Assembly (NCBI RefSeq): GCF_037975245.1
Contig: NC_092564.1
Coordinates: 14,534,484 to 14,598,483 of the forward strand
Source of the DNA: Apostichopus japonicus
Taxonomy: Eukaryota > Echinodermata > Holothuroidea > Aspidochirotida > Stichopodidae
Direction of reading: 5' to 3'
Length of the DNA: 64,000 bases
Shown piece after piece: positions 1 to 11,578 of the stretch (its first letter is position 1; the number at the start of each line of letters is the position of its first letter). The position numbers and the translations under genes are program-made. Under the pieces are notes generated by a model, which did not search any database, was not told where the DNA came from, and worked only from the letters and a program-made list of their open reading frames with translations.

Positions 1-1086
1 GATGATGATTCCTTGCAAAGATGAAAATAAACTCAAAACTTTGATAAAGTGTTTCGAGTTTGCATGCTGCTATCTTGTTGTCTCCATATATTATATACGA
101 TACCTCTGAACATATCTGTTTATTTATAGTTTAACAATATGGCACCGTATAGGATGCATGGATTTAACAAACGTCCAGAATTTGCAAGGCTTAAATTAAA
201 AAATGCTTTAACGTGATTCGAGTTCGGGATTTCTTGTCAGTTTTACGTTGCTGATTTACTGGTAACTGTAATATATAAGAAGTCGGGTGATTCTGATAGG
301 GAACTAGGGCAATATGTCACAGTTATGCATTAATGTAACAATGAAATCAACCAGTTTTTCTAAGCGATTCAAATGACGTGTCATTGGCCTGTATAACTTA
401 TAGTTATAGTTTAAACTATAATCAATGTACTCAAAATCCAAAAGTATAAATTCAACAACACATAGGCTACTGTGTTGGTTCTGCTGATATTACTACAACC
501 TGAGAAACTGAAGCAGTTGAACGACATACAAGATGACTTCATCAGCGTTAAGACAATAATTATACTAATTACATAAATTCTCTCCTTTCGTCTCTATGTG
601 ATTTCTTATGTGTCATGATCCGTTTATGCAGGATATACATAAATCTTAGTATTTAAGAAATCGCGATATAAGTAACGAAATAGTTCAGCATGTGTTTTGT
701 CTAAATACGCGTTGCGTTCAAATTCCAAATTTTGTGGAACAGAAAACAGGAGAGAGAAACAAATAAATTCCGAAACACGTATACGCATATCACGATAATG
801 TTAAGCATAATAAACATCGACTCTCTAAAGCGTGTTTGTTCTATTTCTTGAATTGTTACTTTATTTTCTGTCTTCCTGTTGTGTTCGGTTTTAAAACCTA
901 TATTACTGTCAATTTATATATCACTACCGGACCATAACTATTTATGTTTTTTATATTTTAATCTCAGTTTCACGCGAAGAGTAGTAATAAAAGAACTGAG
1001 GTGTCAGAGTTTCAGTGTGGTGTGTTCATTTATACGCTCAGTCGTTTACTTACGACTTTAGTGAGTAAAGAGGAGAAGGGATCTTT

Positions 1087-1336
<250 letters not shown>

Positions 1337-2743
1337 CTCGAGAGTCGTGTGTATATATGTGTGGCCATGCACAGACCTTGCCGATGGAAATGCTTACATA
1401 GTTGAACTAGAATATGTAAAATCTGTATAGGCGATCTTTGCTGAATTCTAGTCCTCAAGACCCTTACCTCACAACACTTGCCGGACCCTGCAGGCAAAAG
1501 TCGTACATCCTCCATCCGCCTTTTCGTTACTTGCAAAGGAATTGGTCGTATTAAGTGTCAAATGCACATAGGATTTTTTTCCCGGAGGTTTTGAGGTAAA
1601 GTATTGATCTGGTTTTACCACACCCAATCCGCCAGATCAGGTCCACACGTCCCAATCCCACCCTAACGAAGTTCGTGTCACATCCCCCTCCCCGTGTTTC
1701 CTCCGTTGCCGTCCACCAGATATGTCGGACATTTAAAAGAGGGAAGGAAATTGTGCTAGAGAACAGCGTCGAGATGCCGTATCAGCGAAGCGGAAGTCAT
1801 TAATGATATAAAGAGTTCCCATAATGGTATACTCTGCAGAGTCTAGATGAGACTGAGATCTATCTATAAGGTTTCATGACCCGTGTTTATAAATCTAATG
1901 CAACATGAGGCAGATCTTTGCCCAGCGTTGGTTGGAAAATTACGTATTACCAGTGTGGGGTCAAATGTTTGACCAACCTTTGTCTTAGAGTGCCACGTAA
2001 TGCTCATATTGTCCTGCACTTTTTGTTAATAATCGAAATATACTAATGAAAACTCGCTCGCGAACATTCATTTGGTGATACAGCACGATGTCTTTGCATG
2101 TGGTTAACATGCAGGGAGCTCAATTTGAACGACGTTCATATTTTCCCCCGAATTCGCTAAAAAAATAAAGACAAACACGGGAAAAAGAAAAGAAAATGTT
2201 TTCTTTACAAGACAGTGTTGCTTGAGATATTTGCTTACCTTTCCGTTACCGTGTATTCCAATAAATGTGTTTACCTCTCCGTTGTTTATAGCATGTAATG
2301 AGGATGCCTTGTACTCTAGTAACCTTTCGTGGTCCTAAGAACGATGAGGAAAAATGGCAGAAAGTAAGAATTTCATTTAATTTCCTTTTCTTTGTTTTGA
2401 CAGCGTTGTCCAATGAGTCAAGTTAAATGATAACATTGCCTATAGTGGTAAAGTTTGTTGGTTTAATTTAATTTAATAAAATAGCAGGTTGCCTTTACTA
2501 TGAACGTTTCCCTTCAAGAAAATTCATGTCGAGTAGGCCTACGAACATATTTCAAAACAGACATTTAAATACCTCCCTTACATAAATAAGAAAACGTTTA
2601 TAATCCTACAGTCTGCAATATTCATGATATATATAGCCTATCTAACCCTAACATTATTTACAGTGACAGAAAAATTCCTGATGTGATTTGTCGTTTTCAT
2701 CAAATCGTGTATCGGGGCAGATGATTTCGTTTACCATAAACAC

Positions 2744-2830
2744 TTTTGCACATTCGGCCTCTGAAGAAGATCCTGCTAGGATCGAAACGTCAGGCCAACT
2801 TACTTTAACACCATAAACAATTGTGCAAAA
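2744..2830 (+). ncRNA. hammerhead ribozyme motif, type I (Penelope/retrozyme-like)
   Basis: Conserved-core layout of a self-cleaving hammerhead. Stem I inner helix is GGCCT (2756-2760) with AGGCC (2792-2796). The core CTGAAGA is at 2761-2767. Stem II is GATCC (2769-2773) with GGATC (2779-2783) around a five-base loop. GAAA is at 2784-2787 and the short ACGT/GTC stem III and cleavage triplet at 2787-2791. An outer stem I helix TTTTGCACA (2744-2752) pairs perfectly with TGTGCAAAA (2822-2830), leaving internal loops as in natural type I ribozymes. One extra A (2768) sits between the core and stem II. Very short stem III forms are known from Penelope-like elements and retrozymes and are thought to act as dimers. 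No Penelope reverse transcriptase is visible nearby. Activity is not proven. Confidence 0.7.
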
Positions 2831-3182
2831 ACAATTACCTGCTGCTAATGCAATTAACTTGAAGGTTTATATGGTTATCTTAAATACATCTTACATCATG
2901 TGAAATTTTTTTTAGAAAGAATCAGTCACTTTTCCGGTATCATTTCTAAACACTGAAACAACCAATTTTGTGAAATACTGATTTCAAGTATACTCATTTT
3001 TCAAAGCGGCACATGCATGCTTACAACACATTTACGCCCTTCTTCAATAGGCCCAAATGGAACGTCTAGATATACAAACCCATATCATAATTAATATTTC
3101 GTATGATAAATGAATACAGAGATCAACTTCTTTATTAACTACTAACAGGACATAACTATAAAAAAAACACGTTATAACGTAC

Positions 3183-3277
3183 TTCCATAGCGACTCGAAA
3201 TTCCTTCTCATCAGGACCCATATGTTCGTATAACCCGCTCATAGTGTCCGTCAGTGCATGCAAACACTTCTTAGATT
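3183..3277 (-). CDS. BAR-domain-like protein, exon 3
   Basis: 95-base exon, too short to show as a long open frame. The acceptor is cttttaccgtag|AATC and the donor ATGGAA|GTACGT. It enters in phase 1, exactly as exon 2 leaves, so the split codon is G+AA (Glu57). Translation to residue 88 continues ESKKCLHALTDTMSGLY and EHMGPDEKEFRVAME, again helical, with the small-residue spacing expected after BAR helix 1. It leaves in phase 0. I could not place the next exon in 1-3182, so the gene probably continues past the left edge. Confidence 0.6.
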
Positions 3278-3648
3278 CTACGGTAAAAGAAAATAGACTT
3301 TACTATATATCATGTTTCATTAGGGATGAAATAACAAAGGTCATGTGTTGCTAATACATCACATTTCATTATAGTAACATGACCACAAGAAGGTCATCAA
3401 ATATTTTGGCTCCCTCGGGTATAATATCTGTCCAGGGAATGCGGTACTGGATACGCCCCTCCCATTCCCTGTTATCCCTTCCATCCTTCATCGTTTCCAT
3501 CTCATTCGTACCCATAGCTCCATCCCTCCCCGCGGCTTTGGTAGTGCACCCCCCCCCACCCGGCTTTGGTTAGTTCCACCCCCTCCTTTCCCGGCTTCGT
3601 TGGTTACAGGCCGGTACCGAGTAAACACATTTTGAAAGTTTAGCGTAC

Positions 3649-3784
3649 CTCGTAAACTCATCTCATATTTCTCAAGTTGTGAGAACATGTTCTCTACGAG
3701 TTTAGCTTGCTTCAAGAAGGTCTCTTGTATTTTATTATATTTCTTATCGTCTCTTTCCTCAAACTGCGGTGAAGATCTCTGTGC
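3649..3784 (-). CDS. BAR-domain-like protein, exon 2
   Basis: 136-base exon bounded by tttcattttcag|GCA and CGAG|GTACGC, residues 12-56 plus one base. The translation runs AQRSSPQFEERDDKKYNK, then IQETFLKQAKLVENMFSQ and LEKYEMSLR, a charged amphipathic helix with heptad-like spacing. The pattern QFEE...Y..........K..K.........Y...LR resembles helix 1 of the BAR domain in amphiphysin/BIN proteins, which form banana-shaped dimers that bend membranes. This is recognition by eye, not an alignment. The open frame continues beyond the donor into intron sequence, so those extra residues are not coding. Confidence 0.65.
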
Positions 3785-3945
3785 CTGAAAATGAAACATA
3801 CAAACTATTGTTTTAAAACATATTCTATCACATCAAGCGACTGCAGTAACAACTTGTTAGCATAATTTCTGGGGTGATATGTCCTTAAACAGTACTTTCT
3901 ATACACTGAAACGTGCGGCTATGATTAAGTTGCTTTAGGCATATG

Positions 3946-4080
3946 CAGTGGCGTCGCCAGACATTTCAATCTTGGTGGACACAGGGTGGGGGAGGGGGTG
4001 GGCACAGCACTTATTTAGGGTGGCACAATGTTTATTTGTGAATGCCGGCCTGGGGCAGGGGTTTAAGGGCATATGGAGGT
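3946..4080 (+). mobile_element. hAT-like repeat fragment, diverged
   Basis: Starts CAGTGGCGTCGCCAGAC, a typical hAT-type terminus, and shares the internal GCCGGCCTGGGGCAGGGG...TTTAAGGG segment with the two MITE copies at 58418 and 62588. The other end is not found, so it looks truncated. Confidence 0.4.
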
Positions 4081-4675
4081 TAAAATGACGATCCCAAAAA
4101 TATTGATTATACACAATTGGTACATTCTAATAACGCAAGTTTGGTTATACGGCTTGAGTTATGTGTAGTAACAAAAAGTAACACAGGTAACTTCAGCAAG
4201 TAGACTTATGCAAAATGCAGAGATATGTAGGTGCACCACTCTTTACAGGCACGTTTTGGGTGCATTCTAGTTGCCATTAAAATCTACAATTCACAACGAG
4301 ACTAGCAAAGCTTCAGTAATAGTTATGGGTTTAAGTTCGCAACGAGCAATATAGCAAGGGGGCAGTGGAGGATGGATTCCATTTTGAGTAAGCATTTACC
4401 CTTCAAATTTCTGCTCTGATTTCAATTTGGAATTTTTCTGAGTGGTTCGAAAATCACTTCTAGGTGTAGCAAACCGGTAGTAAGGATGCAAATGTCCATT
4501 TTGAGACGCTTCAACGTTACTACACTGGTGAACGAAATTCTGTCTGTAGCAACTGAACTAGGATCACCCACCCACTAGCTGATAGGCTAGGCCTATGTCA
4601 ACGCTAGGCTATGTAAGTAGGCTATTATAAAGGTCTGGAACTAGTATGTATTTAAAGGCTATAGAATAAACTTAC

Positions 4676-4708
4676 AGGTTTCGATGATCGGCGACCGAAA
4701 TAATCCAT
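4676..4708 (-). CDS. BAR-domain-like protein, exon 1 (start)
   Basis: Short first coding exon, 11 codons, reading MDYFGRRSSKP from the ATG at 4708 and ending in phase 0 at a strong CCT|GTAAGT donor. It was found by searching upstream of the coiled-coil exon at 3649-3784, which starts in phase 0. The junction gives ...SSKP-AQRSSPQFEE..., a smooth basic-then-acidic N-terminus like those preceding BAR helices. The start is inferred; an upstream non-coding exon cannot be excluded. Confidence 0.55.
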
Positions 4709-5043
4709 CCTTGTTAGAAAATGTTGTCTACCTTATTGCGAAAGGGAAAATCACATTGACTTCTTCGATTAAATTTTGAAAATGTGCCTTAGTATATTTG
4801 CTCCTACAAAGAAATAAGTTTCCACGGTTTCTCCAGCATATGTCTCTATTCCATGCATAACGGATTGTTGATGTTAAAACAAACCTTTAAGTTTTCAATA
4901 ACGCGGCGCGCATAAACCACTTATATACAATGGGTTGTATATAAATGCGTTGCAGTGCAAATAAAAGGAGACGCGCGATAGTTACTATATATACACGGAA
5001 CGCGTCATAGAGTTACTCAGTATTCATATAACAGGTTTCGTTG

Positions 5044-5948
5044 AGGCTCATTTACACGACATGGTTTTACTCGCGATTTGTCGTGCACGACATTTGTGCG
5101 CGCCAAAATCGTGTCGTGTGAATGGACTTTTCGCAGAAACTGAATCGTGAGCAACTTGACGCGCAAAGTAAAGCATATTACAAGACGCCCTGAATCGCAG
5201 CGTGTAAATGAGTTGTCTTGAGTCGCGGACGATTTAGCACGCACAGTTAGACAGTTGTTCGATTTGAACAACTTGTCATTAACACGACACGCATGCAATA
5301 AATATGTGTGACATGTTGTGTGACATATGTGACAATATGTGACAAATATGTGACAATATGTGACAATATTTGTGACATTTTTTTTCCTTGGAGTCTCCTA
5401 CTTTATTAAGTCTTTTTAAGACTTTATAGGAGACTTCCTTTCCCATTGTACACAATGTGTGATAAAACAAATAAATGAATTATAACATGTAGGCAGTAGC
5501 ATCGTCGCTATTCGTGTTTCTCCTGATGAAAAGACGAATGCGACGGCACAGAAAGACGAGGGTCGTATGGACAAGGCCGTGGCTCCTTCGTGAAGAGACT
5601 CAATGAGCCTTTTCAAACTTGCTAAAGGAATTGATTACAGAAGAATGCAACCAATTGCATAATTCTTGCAGGATGAATACTGCGGATTTTTCACGCTGTT
5701 ATCAAAGATACGGCCGGCAATTTCATACAAGACAACTTAAATTGGGAGTCGATTTCTTCTGCTTTTGACAATAGACCTAGCTATGACCATATTTGTGTGA
5801 GGACCAAAAAATACCCCAAGCAGGTAAAATCCTTGGGTTTGTATTTTTATCAATTGTCCTAGGCTACCGTAGAAATAATATCCCTGCAACCGCGCCTGAG
5901 ACATGGGTAATGTTGCAGACGATTTTATCGTGTCGTGTAAATGCGCCT
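5044..5948. mobile_element. candidate DNA transposon with terminal inverted repeats
   Basis: About 905 bases bounded by AGGCTCATTTACACGACA (5044-5061) and the inverted copy TCGTGTAAATGCGCCT (5933-5948). The two ends differ at one base in the outer 16. Further copies of the CGTGTAAATG/CATTTACACG word occur inside (about 5110 and 5200), together with a tandem ATGTGACA block at 5300-5380. The minus-strand frame 5416-5616 is the longest inside and is not recognised. I could not find a clean target-site duplication, so the superfamily is left open and this may be nested or rearranged. Confidence 0.45.
5300..5383 (+). repeat. ATGTGACA tandem repeat
   Basis: About eight degenerate copies of an 8-11 base unit (ATGTGACA, ATATGTGACA) inside the candidate transposon. 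Confidence 0.7.
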
Positions 5949-8330
5949 GTATAACCGGACATATAGCGTTATACAAAAGATGTGATAAATATATTAACGC
6001 AAAATCTCAGTACGCATAATGCGTTCGGTGGCGGTACAACCATTTACATTGAACTGCTTAAATATAGTACGTTGTCATGAATGAATGTCGAGAGGCAGAC
6101 ATTTGTAGAGTCAGGTTGGCCCCCGGGGACAGTTAGCTTACCATGGGCCCCCTTTTTCAATGACCATTATTTGACTTTTCTAGCACATTTATGGACAATA
6201 CAATGGGACCATTTACAGGGTAATAATTTGCTTTTCTGTCCTTGTAATGACAGTTAATCGTTATGTCCCAATTTCGATACCGAAAGTATCGACAACAGTT
6301 TCAACATCTACGGAAGCTTTAAAGTGCCATTGAAATATTTTATAAATGTGTTACACAACGTATTAAAATAGCGCCACTTCTTTTCCACACTTCAAGTATT
6401 CAAACAATAATTATTGAAAGAGATTATTAATTATTGACGTTAGTATCACATTGATATCAGCAATAAAACAAGGAATCATTTATCACCAAACCATAAACCC
6501 GTCGAGCAAAGTGAAAGCTTTGTTTCGGCGAAACTTTTCTCGGTTGCAAAGGATTACTTGTGGAGGAATGGAGGGTGGGGGGTGGGGTCGGATCCAAATA
6601 TATTCGTCGCAGAGCGTCACAGTCATTGGAAAATTGAATATTGTGTTTACTTGTTTAAGCAGTATTTAAGATATCACGGTTATGAAACACGAATTCATCA
6701 AGTTTGTCCTTTGTGAAGAAAATTCATCCTAGCATTTGTCAAATGTCAATTACTGCTCTGTTTCGTCCACAATATCACCCAGGCAACGAGAGCCATCGGT
6801 TTTCTACTCTTATGCAAAGGAACGTATGGTGGTACATATAGCATGACTGCCCGTTATGCCGAGTGTTTCTTAAGCGAAAACAATATAAATACCACGTGTG
6901 TCGAAATTAAGAAGAAACTCTGGATATGTTCTATAACTGTAAATTTGATAAAGTAGCATTTGTAACACTGAGGACCTGAAAGATCTTCATCGGCTCGAGT
7001 TATACTTTGTCATTTCTGTTTTACCAAAAGAATGATTTCAAATTAGAAGTTTTCCATGACTTTTCATCATTGAAATTCCATTTTGTTCTTCATACTGTCG
7101 TTATCGATAACACAATTCAAGAATCAGGAACATAGACACAGGTATAACCTCCAGCATACACACATACACTGCAAATATAGACACCCAGTATTCTAGAGTG
7201 ACGGTGAACAATAATTATTATATCTACCGATTCTCAGCGCTACTAATTGTGTTATACACATTTTTGCAAGCGATGCGAATACTCATTTTAAATTTCAGAA
7301 AGCAAATATCAACGTCTATACATTCTATTGTTAAAATATTAATTAAATTAATCTTCCGTGTAATTTTCTCTTACTGAATCACCAATCAAATAATATCATA
7401 TTAATTACTAAAGATAAATTAAAATATATTGTAAACGGTTATACGTGGTGAAGTAAACTTTGGACAAGTTAATGCAATCTCACGTACTTAGCTTACTGAA
7501 TGTATTTTATTGCCTATTATTTTATGTCTCTCTCTCTCTCTTACTTATTTACTGTGTATCGGGCAACCGTTTCAGATAGAGATGGCGCTCGTTTAGATTA
7601 GTGCTTATCTAGCGACAGTTAATTTGCGATCTACGGCTTTGACACCAACATGGGGCAGGCCCGTAGTGTAAATTTACGTAAGACACGCCTGGTTAAGTGG
7701 GGGGGGGGGGGAGTCTGCAGTGTAATGGGGTGCGGGATCAGTTAGTTGTCCAGACAAAATATCGATGGGGTCCGGGGAAACTACGGAATAAAGAATAGTA
7801 TATATATACTCGCGAAAGTCAGTCACAAATATACTCTGGTTCATGACATAATCGCCTCTGCTGGTGCTGGTTTACTGTTTTAACTGGAGAACTGACAGAG
7901 TAATAATATCAAGAGGAAAAAAAAAACACAAGGAAGTCTTCATAACATCAAAACGTTTAGGAATACCAGAGTTCTGTAGCATACAGAATCAGCGCATCGG
8001 GCGTATACTTTGATACAAATGTCCGTTCCTTGGGGTAAGCTCGAGTCGGTACACGTGTCAATTTCATGCTACGTGCTTTACACATGACCCTGCAAGAGAA
8101 ACTAACACATGACGGCCAAAACGTAACCAAGCACTCAAAGAGATCCCAATTGAAGACTTATCCACAAAAACACACTATATTCACTCTTCAAATGCCATTG
8201 GACCTTCGATAACAGAGCTGTAAATATTTATGGGATCTGTAAGCCAATCATAGATTGGATGAATCATGAGGTAATGCAGGCGTGCGCCCTCTTATTTGAT
8301 ACCTCCATAAATCACTGTTTACACATATAT
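5949..8330. other. intergenic stretch
   Basis: Between the BAR-like gene and hedgehog. No supported exon was seen. A perfect small hairpin CGATAC-CGAAA-GTATCG lies at about 6276-6292. The open frame at 6451-6669 has no recognisable features. Confidence 0.5.
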
Positions 8331-8334
8331 ATAT

Positions 8335-8712
8335 GAAGAAGAGCTAGTTTTAATATACATTCATCACACATAAATTACATACATGCTATATGTATAGTGG
8401 TACAAAACGTGACGTCACTTTCGGTGAGCAAGCATCGAAGAAGTGCTATGTTTGTATACATATATCACACATTAATCACATACATGCTATATGTATAGTA
8501 TTACAAAACGTGACGTCACTTTCGGTGAACATGCATTGAAGAAGAGCTAGTTTTAATTTACATTCATCACACATAAATCACATACATGAATATGTTTAGT
8601 GATACAAAACGTGACGTCACTTTCGGCTAGCATGCATTGAAGAAGAGCTAGTTTCAATATACATTCACCATACAAAAATCACATACATGCTATGTGTATA
8701 GTGTTACAAAAT
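8335..8712 (+). repeat. 101-bp tandem repeat with CRE palindromes, 3' of hedgehog
   Basis: Nearly four units starting at GAAGAAG near 8335, 8438, 8538 and 8639 (spacing 103, 100 and 101). Each of the first three carries an intact ACAAAACGTGACGTCACTTTCGG block, so TGACGTCA (the CREB/ATF consensus) recurs at 8410-8417, 8511-8518 and 8612-8619. The fourth unit diverges before that block. It lies about 2.2 kb downstream of the hedgehog stop codon. Confidence 0.85.
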
Positions 8713-10901
8713 CTCTCTTGATCTTAGATAAGGGAAGAGTTAACGTCCATCTCGAAGTAACAAGGTTACCTCACTAACCTTTGTAAAATATTTCTGTCAG
8801 AAGCTCCTATGAAGAGCGGGACAATATTTATCACTGACATATGCGAGAACAAAGGGTGCATACCCAAAATCGACAACAACAACACAACCAGCACCAACAA
8901 CAACAACTGTTACAAATAACAACAATATTCGAATAAAAACAACTGAGGTAAGCACTTTCATTTTAGTTTATATTCATATTATTTGGCACCGCCGGTAACA
9001 TTTTTAAAGACAGTTTAAAACAAGATATGCACAACAAGGAATTTTTTTTCTAATCTTCTCGAGCTATTATAATGCCATAAAATAAAACTATAACACACAC
9101 TTACGTTCAAACAATACATAATATTAAAACCTAACAAATGTTAATCTACGGTCAACCTGGTTGCCATTTGTAAAACGATGTCGAACGAATTTGCAAAAGA
9201 ACTTTTAAGTAATAAAAAACAGTAATAATAACAACAATTGTAATAACCAATTTCATAATAATATTTTGGCACGTTTTAGTAAGCAATAGTTTTACTGTCT
9301 TGGTCAAATCATTTTTTTTTTCAAAACGTTGGTCAGTTTTTCTTAATCATTTAAAGATGGTTGTTTAGTTTAGTAAACAGGAAACCTATTATGGGCATGT
9401 TAGGTTTTCAGTTGTAAAAAAACACATATGATCACCAATAGACGACTTATACGTCATGCTCAAAATATTATTGTTGCGAAACAAAAATTCAAGATTAAAT
9501 AAATCAAATAAGGACACGACAGTATTCTGATTCCTTAGGATTCATAACTGACGTCATTGGGAAAACAGACTAACCAGATATGTCCTAATATAGTGGTGTC
9601 TTATGTTCACGTAGGGATTGTAGTTGTAGCGGTTCAGTCACGTGAAAGAAAAGTATTTGTCCGGTCCATAACATGGGCCACTATTGATCCCAATTTGATC
9701 CCATCTGTATGAAAGCAGTTCCCATTATTAAAGGTTAACATAACATTTCTTCGGCATTTGTAACACTTCCAACAATCGACTTTTAGATAAGCAATATTAA
9801 AATATCGTACGTAAAGAATGCTAAGAACAATGTGTTTTTTTTTTAGTTTTCAAATTATCGCTCTTGAATAATTTGTAGAATGAATTATATTCAATTACAA
9901 ATATTTGAATATGATTATATTAAACATGAAAGTCATAAATAGTACCAATACTTCTCAAAGTAGTATTAGCCAACAGTTGTGACTGGTTTACCATTCCCCC
10001 CCCCCCCCCCCATTTTTTTCTCAAGGAGAAATTAGAAACATTATGGCATGTTTATCAAGAAATTTCATTCTTTGGTTTGATAAATGAATCTGCGAAATTC
10101 CATGATTATAGAAATCAAATTTCGAATGAAATTTTACTATATTCTAGAACAGTTTACCCTTATTCTGTTTTAATTTAAATTTAATTTAAATGTAATTGTT
10201 AATATTAAGGAATACAATTATTTTTTAAATTACGTTTAATAATGAAATTCCTCATCTGTTTTGAAGCAAGTGCATGTTTATCTAAGCAACATCTGTGTCT
10301 GTATGTGTAACCTAAACTAACTCAATAATAGGTATCAGGTTTTGGAAATTTACTTTCAAAACAAGCCTTAATCGATTGTAAATCTTAAAAAAAGGCTTAG
10401 AGTCATGATTTACAAATATCAATCTGTGTATATAATATCATAGAAAATGTAGTTTCCATGGTTACACCAATTATTCAAGAAGAAACAAACACAGCGATGA
10501 CATGCATGCGAGCTAATAAAACCATATGCTACATTATTATAATCATCATCATCATCATTGTCATTAAAATGATTACATATTATATTTTGGAAAATATATT
10601 ACATGGAAAGAACGTTTTTTTTTTTTTTAAAGTTAAGATATAAAATGTTCAATTTTTGGTCTCTTAATAGTTTCAACTCTGCCATCTAACACAAAATGGT
10701 TTGGATGGTCAGTCACGTTTAGCAGCAGTATTTAGTTTACTAGTTTTTTTGCCTTATAAATATTAAGAATAATATAAACTTATTTTGAATACAATAAAAA
10801 AGTTTTTGTGGTTAGCATGATGATCTCATCATATTTTTTTGTCATTTTTTTTTTTTTAAAGAATTGCTGCGACATTTGTCATTTGTAAAAGATTGAATAT
10901 T

Positions 10902-11578
10902 TTAATCAGGAAGTACAAATCCATCAAAAAGCCTGCTTTGTACAATATAGCCGCCGTAGTTGTAAAGATACTTAGGATACCAGTGGATAAAAGTCTGATT
11001 CGTGTCTTCGTTCTCTTGCGATTCAAACCACCGGATTGAGTTAAATCTCTTAGCAAAGCGTATCGGAGTGAATGCTAAATGAGCTATCCATTCATCGCGG
11101 ATGACTGCGTAAGTCGAGGCAGCGATGCCATCTACCAGGATAGAGCCTTGCTCGGTGAGAGGTGCTATGGCACCGATATACCGTTCGTATGCCACGCCGG
11201 TGATTAATCGAGATGTAACACTGTCATCACCTTGCCGATGTACATATAGGTATTGGCCAACTTGTACATCCTTCCCAAAGACAGCTTTGCTTTCAGCGAA
11301 GTTGGTATTTTGGTCGGACACGTAAACTAAGTGCTCTGGTGTTAAAACTAGGGAAGACTCGTCGGTGTCGGTGTGAATAACACGGAATATTGTCTCTTGC
11401 TGTGGTCGTCGATCCATGATTAATAGGATTGGACTGTATCCTATGGACCCATCGTTGTGAACTACCATGACAATATCCCCCACGAGTAACTCTAGTAGAG
11501 ATTTATCCTGTCCGGTTGCTAAGGTAACTTTGGAATCCACGTGGAAACATCCTCCTTTAGTGGCCGCCACAGATGATT
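10902..11578 (-). CDS. hh: hedgehog exon 3 (Hint/Hog autoprocessing domain)
   Basis: Terminal coding exon, residues 191 (split codon) to 415, TAA at 10902-10904. The acceptor is gaattcattag|AATCATC; together with the G from exon 2 it gives Glu191. Cleavage would fall at Gly200-Cys201 in TKGGCF. The Hint domain transfers cholesterol to the N-terminal fragment. Visible catalytic residues are Cys201, Asp246 in LLIMDR (fly Asp303, cholesterol step), and Thr270 and His273 in LTPEH. The conserved APLTEQGSILVDGIAAS block and IHWY (388-391) follow, and the protein ends FVLPD, close to the fly end, so the sterol-recognition region is present. In place of the near-invariant ASCYAV there is ASTYAV: Thr346 replaces fly Cys400. 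Total predicted length is 415 aa, normal for the family. I found no canonical AATAAA in the first 900 bases after the stop. Confidence 0.95.

Noticed and set aside
498-545. Coding-like peptide EKLKQLNDIQDDFISVK
   Set aside because: The opposite strand is equally peptide-like (NADEVILYVVQLLQFL) and neither side can be linked by phase to a neighbour.
5300-5380. CRISPR-like direct repeats
   Set aside because: Units are only 8-11 bases without unique spacers, in a eukaryotic context; ordinary tandem repeat.
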